From positions 3,349 through 28,557 of the forward strand of contig JAOAJQ010000001.1 of assembly GCA_026414125.1 (NCBI GenBank): a stretch of 25,209 bases of DNA, in the 5' to 3' direction. Shown piece after piece: positions 22,319 to 25,209 of this stretch. Source of the DNA: Thermoproteota archaeon. Its GTDB lineage: Archaea > Thermoproteota > EX4484-205 > JAAOZP01. The stretch's first letter is position 1, and each line of letters begins with the position of its first letter. The translations under genes and the position numbers were made by a program. Below the pieces are notes generated by a model. That model made no database searches, had not been told where the DNA came from, and was given only the letters and a program-made list of their open reading frames with translations.

Positions 22319-23419
22319 TTAGTGTAAGACTTCTTCATAAACTTCTTCTATCTTTTCGACTATTATGTCCCAATCGTATTTTCTCACTTCTCTGAACGCG
22401 TTCGAAGATATTCTCTCAGAAAGCTCTTTGTCTTCAAGCAGGGTTAAGATGCCTTTCGCCAAATCTTCTGTTCTGTTCTTTCGTGCTAATAAACCTGTTT
22501 CCATGTGCTTAACTATTTCACGTACCCCGCCTTGGGCCGTAGCCACTATTGGAGTCTTGGAGGCCATGGCCTCCAGCAGAACGATTCCAAAGGACTCGCC
22601 GAAGATGGAGGGCAGTACAAAGACGTTGGCCCTTTGATAAAGATTGACAAGCTCGCTCTTCCCCAAGCCTTCTCTTAGAAAAACATTATCTTGAAGACCT
22701 GTTGTTTTCACGGCTGCCCTTAAAATAGGGCTTAAATATCCGGAGCCTGCTATCGTCAGCTCCACGTCTCTCTTTTCATCCACAACTTGCTTAATGGCCT
22801 CTAGAAGAAGGTGTAAGCCCTTCCTATACACCAGCCTGCCGACAAAGAGCACGCTTTTCCCGTCAAACTTCTTAGTCTGCGGGACAAACTCTTCAACTTT
22901 CACCCCGTTAGGGATAATGGCTACTTCTTTATCTGTGAAATGAGATATGAAGATTGCTGCCGCCCTACTTACAGCTATTATCCTGTCAGCATTGTTAATG
23001 TATTGTTTAAACGGAAACAGCATAAAGGAAGAAGGTTTCCATAGGTAGTTGAAATCGTAAAGGAACTGTATGGAGTGGTTGGTCAGAACAGTCTTTATTC
23101 CAAGTCTTTTTCCTACAAGTAGGGAGAACAAGGAGATTGGAGAGAAAGCGTGGTGAGCATGTATAATGTCTGGCCTGTTTTCTCTGAGAGCTTTTTCCAA
23201 CTCGTCTATATTTGGGATATCCAGCGTCTGCGAGCTACGAAACAGGGATTTGATACGTAAGACGTTTAACCCATGGGTTTCATCGTTGAAATCTGCAGTT
23301 TTGGTTATTATGGTAACTTCATGTCCTCTATTCTTCAGCGTTCTCGCCAAGTTTTCTGCATGTGTCGTTATGCCGCCTGTTTTCGGATAAAAATAGTCGC
23401 TGCATAGGGCGATCTTCAA
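22319..23419 (-). CDS. GT4-family glycosyltransferase (PIG-A-like)
   Basis: A 366-residue GT-B glycosyltransferase. The N-terminal domain has 'YFYPKTGGITTHAENLA' (the GG loop) and 'DIIHAHHAFSPI'. The C-terminal GT1/GT4 domain has 'VLFVGRLVYRKG' and, near the end, 'FGESFGIVLLEAMASKTP', the E-x7-E motif binding the nucleotide sugar. The N-terminal half, 'THAENLARTLKNRGHEV' and 'HSIQFLYDFNY', is close in type to PIG-A/PimA-like enzymes that glycosylate phosphoinositol or other lipids. The TTG start overlaps the stop of the UbiA gene (TTGA), so translation is coupled. With the prenyltransferase it may build a membrane glycolipid (inference). Confidence 0.92.
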   Translation of the reverse strand: MKIALCSDYFYPKTGGITTHAENLARTLKNRGHEVTIITKTADFNDETHGLNVLRIKSLFRSSQTLDIPNIDELEKALRENRPDIIHAHHAFSPISLFSLLVGKRLGIKTVLTNHSIQFLYDFNYLWKPSSFMLFPFKQYINNADRIIAVSRAAAIFISHFTDKEVAIIPNGVKVEEFVPQTKKFDGKSVLFVGRLVYRKGLHLLLEAIKQVVDEKRDVELTIAGSGYLSPILRAAVKTTGLQDNVFLREGLGKSELVNLYQRANVFVLPSIFGESFGIVLLEAMASKTPIVATAQGGVREIVKHMETGLLARKNRTEDLAKGILTLLEDKELSERISSNAFREVRKYDWDIIVEKIEEVYEEVLH

Positions 23420-24321
23420 GAGTTTCCACCGAATTGGAAAGGGGTCATCCCAGGTTCTTTAAGAAGAAGTAAGACGTATATGATACATGTGGAGATATTC
23501 GCAAGTCTCAAATAGCGGTCAGACAACACTCGTCTCAGGCCTGTTGAAGCAAATAATACAGTAAAGAAGAGGTTGAGGAACACGATATGAGGATGGATGG
23601 AAACAGAGATTGCCGATAGGAAGAGCCAGTGGAATGTTAAGAAAACTTTTAAAAGAGTTAATGATTTTTCATAGCCCAGCCAACAGGCTGTGGTTCTTGT
23701 TCCGGAGCTTAAGTCCACTTGGAAATCATTAAGATGGTTTCTTAACTCAAGAACAGCCGAGTAGATAAAGATTGAAACACCGATGAGGAGGATTTGAAAA
23801 GTAGTGCTGCCTGATGCCGAAACACCGTAGAAATATAAGAGTACGCCAAAGAATAAACCGTGAGAAACCAGGTCGATAAGAGGTACAAATTTAAGCCTGA
23901 AAGGGGATGCAGAGTAGGCTAGGGAAAGGGCGACGAGCAGAAGGTAGAGCGGAAAGCAGCTTTTGAACCAAAAGTGTGTTAGCAACAGACCCGTAGCAGC
24001 TAGGCATGATGAAAGCACAACTCCTTCTTTAAACCCAATTCCTCCTGTGGCAACAGGATTTTTCTCGGCTTTTTCTTTCTGCAGGGCGTCGCTCCTCGCG
24101 TCAAAAGAATTATTTATAGAGAAAGAAAATGCAAGGTAGAAACCTATCGTTAACATAAACTTGAAGACTTCTAATGGCACCAATGTGGCAATGAACGTTG
24201 GGCCAGAGATAAAACCGAGCACAGCCATCCCTATGTATGCCCTCCATTCAAGAATCCTAGAATTACGATAATAGAGGATGAAGCGTGACGTGGACAAGTT
24301 GTAGACGATTTTTGAAAGCAT
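23416..24321 (-). CDS. UbiA-family prenyltransferase
   Basis: A 301-residue membrane protein with about eight helices. The first Asp-rich motif is N70-x3-D74-x3-D78 ('NNSFDARSD') and the second is in 'LRNHLNDFQVDLSSG' (DxxxD, followed by Ser-Gly and Arg-Thr-Thr). These bind the Mg2+-diphosphate of a polyprenyl donor. Archaeal UbiA proteins include DGGGP synthase (archaeal lipid ethers), the menaquinone enzymes and others. The 'LRNHLND' second motif and the neighbouring glycosyltransferase do not decide between them. The ATG start lies 34 nt after the upstream protease gene; the 3' end overlaps the GT4 start. Confidence 0.88.
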   Translation of the reverse strand: MLSKIVYNLSTSRFILYYRNSRILEWRAYIGMAVLGFISGPTFIATLVPLEVFKFMLTIGFYLAFSFSINNSFDARSDALQKEKAEKNPVATGGIGFKEGVVLSSCLAATGLLLTHFWFKSCFPLYLLLVALSLAYSASPFRLKFVPLIDLVSHGLFFGVLLYFYGVSASGSTTFQILLIGVSIFIYSAVLELRNHLNDFQVDLSSGTRTTACWLGYEKSLTLLKVFLTFHWLFLSAISVSIHPHIVFLNLFFTVLFASTGLRRVLSDRYLRLANISTCIIYVLLLLKEPGMTPFQFGGNS

Positions 24322-24355
24322 GGAATACGTTTTCCTCCTGATTTTGCAGACTTAT

Positions 24356-25209
24356 TTAGTCCTTTAAAGAATAAATGTTTAAACGAGGTTCGACGGCGGG
24401 GTGATAATTTGGGCTTCCCTCTTTCATCTTTAAAACTATTATTCTGAAATACAATTCGTTGAAATTGCTAGGAGAAACATTCCTAAATCTAAAGAAACCG
24501 AATGCGTGTATTTTCCCTGTGCTGTCTAAAACGTATGTTGGAATCAGTCTTTTTTCCTCCAGAGGTGTATTAAAGAGTATCATTGGTAAATGCTGCCTTA
24601 TGAAGGAGCTTTGAATGGAAGCAAGATAATACGTGCTGACTATCCCCACTGCAATTATTAGGATTGACACTGACACTGATAGTAATGGACTGGGGTGAGC
24701 AGCTTCTCCTCTCTTGTCCAGCCTCCTGATGTTCTCAACCCTCTGATCCAGCCTCGGATGGGTAGAAAGCAACATCATGCTCCCTACTGAGATTGGGTAG
24801 GACAGGAATAGGCTGGATGCTAAGCGAGTTATAATGCTCTCTTTAGGAAATGCTCTGGAGGCCTCATATATCTTTACAAGCGTCTTTGCCAGAAGCCTCG
24901 GCTGTCTTAGAATCTGTGCGCCTTCCTCGTCGGCAAGGATTTCTCTTTCCCTTTGGGCTGTTGCAGACGCGAAGTATGCGAACGGGTTGAAGAAGGACAA
25001 TAATGCTAGTGAAACCGATACTGTCTTAAATAGGAAATCATTGTTTTTCACATGGGCCAGCTCGTGGGCTGCGACTGCAGCCAGTTCTCTTTCATTCAGA
25101 GTCTTGAGAATGCCTAAGGAGAATACTAGCATCGTTCTCCGTCCATATCCTACTGTAAAGGCATTTGGCCTTAAATCCTCCACGAGCCCGATCCTGGGCG
25201 GGTTAATCC
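24356..25209 (-). CDS. M48-family zinc metalloprotease (HtpX-like), N-terminus beyond window
   Basis: The frame is open to the window edge ('INPPRIGLVEDL...'), so the N-terminal membrane part is missing. The zinc motif 'VAAHELAHVKNNDF' is intact, with the third ligand Glu in 'REREILADEEG'. Two hydrophobic helices follow ('VSLALLSFFNPFAYFA', 'LLSVSVSILIIAVGIVSTYYLA'), then a soluble C-terminal extension of about 95 residues ('FFRFRNV', 'LYFRIIVLKMKEG') not usual in bacterial HtpX. The family performs membrane protein quality control. It is the first gene of a minus-strand run with UbiA and GT4. Confidence 0.9.
   Translation of the reverse strand, partial: INPPRIGLVEDLRPNAFTVGYGRRTMLVFSLGILKTLNERELAAVAAHELAHVKNNDFLFKTVSVSLALLSFFNPFAYFASATAQREREILADEEGAQILRQPRLLAKTLVKIYEASRAFPKESIITRLASSLFLSYPISVGSMMLLSTHPRLDQRVENIRRLDKRGEAAHPSPLLSVSVSILIIAVGIVSTYYLASIQSSFIRQHLPMILFNTPLEEKRLIPTYVLDSTGKIHAFGFFRFRNVSPSNFNELYFRIIVLKMKEGSPNYHPAVEPRLNIYSLKD

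Noticed and set aside
1..25209. CRISPR arrays, transposase genes, long terminal repeats, rRNA
   Set aside because: I looked for regularly spaced repeats, transposase-like frames and rRNA signatures and saw none.

Overview
The window is a stretch of archaeal chromosome, most likely from a thermophilic member of the Thermoproteota/TACK group. The main signs are TFE alpha, topoisomerase VI subunit A, Pelota, a high-GC archaeal 7S SRP RNA, AT-rich TATA boxes about 25-30 nt upstream of starts, several probably leaderless genes, and tRNA genes without encoded CCA. All five intact tRNA genes (Lys, Ile, Asn, Gln, Gly) are intron-interrupted, and at least three carry introns outside the canonical 37/38 position. 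That pattern is known mainly from Thermoproteales/Thermofilales-like and some deep TACK lineages. I cannot name the genus.

Layout. 1-598: 3' part of an amidohydrolase. 814-1891: TFE alpha overlapping an HDIG phosphohydrolase. 1973-2221: tRNA-Lys and tRNA-Ile. 2458-4452: a putative glycosidase (GHL6-like) with its own TATA box and strong ribosome site. 4529-4843 (minus): SRP RNA, divergent from top6A (4966-6018). 6098-6283: a small membrane protein. 6322-6427: tRNA-Asn. 6545-7594: Pelota. 7699-8225: a small ORF and a membrane protein. 8255-9245 (minus): DUF59 protein and hexapeptide acyltransferase. 9307-11052: a large secreted/anchored protein. 11135-11266 (minus): tRNA-Gln.

11305-14022 is an accessory patch with unrecognised, frameshifted genes, a tRNA 3'-end remnant, a broken winged-helix/membrane regulator and a DUF2703 protein. 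It is followed by a HerA-like ATPase (14023-16428) and a CPBP protease (16582-17412). 17620-18586 is a broken clan-A type glycosidase, next to an intact sugar isomerase/epimerase-like gene (18632-19597). The right end holds housekeeping and envelope genes: a GDT1-type cation transporter, parvulin, tRNA-Gly, an HtrA-like protease, and a minus-strand run M48 protease - UbiA prenyltransferase - GT4 glycosyltransferase.

Two things stand out. First, the tRNA intron load: at least eight introns in five genes, with tRNA-Gln apparently holding three. Second, every reading-frame break I can reconstruct in the accessory genes (eight sites in four genes) is a +1 shift, as if one extra nucleotide had been added, usually in a homopolymer; the core genes show none. 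This could be insertion-biased decay, a local sequence-quality problem, or, least likely, tolerated +1 frameshifting.
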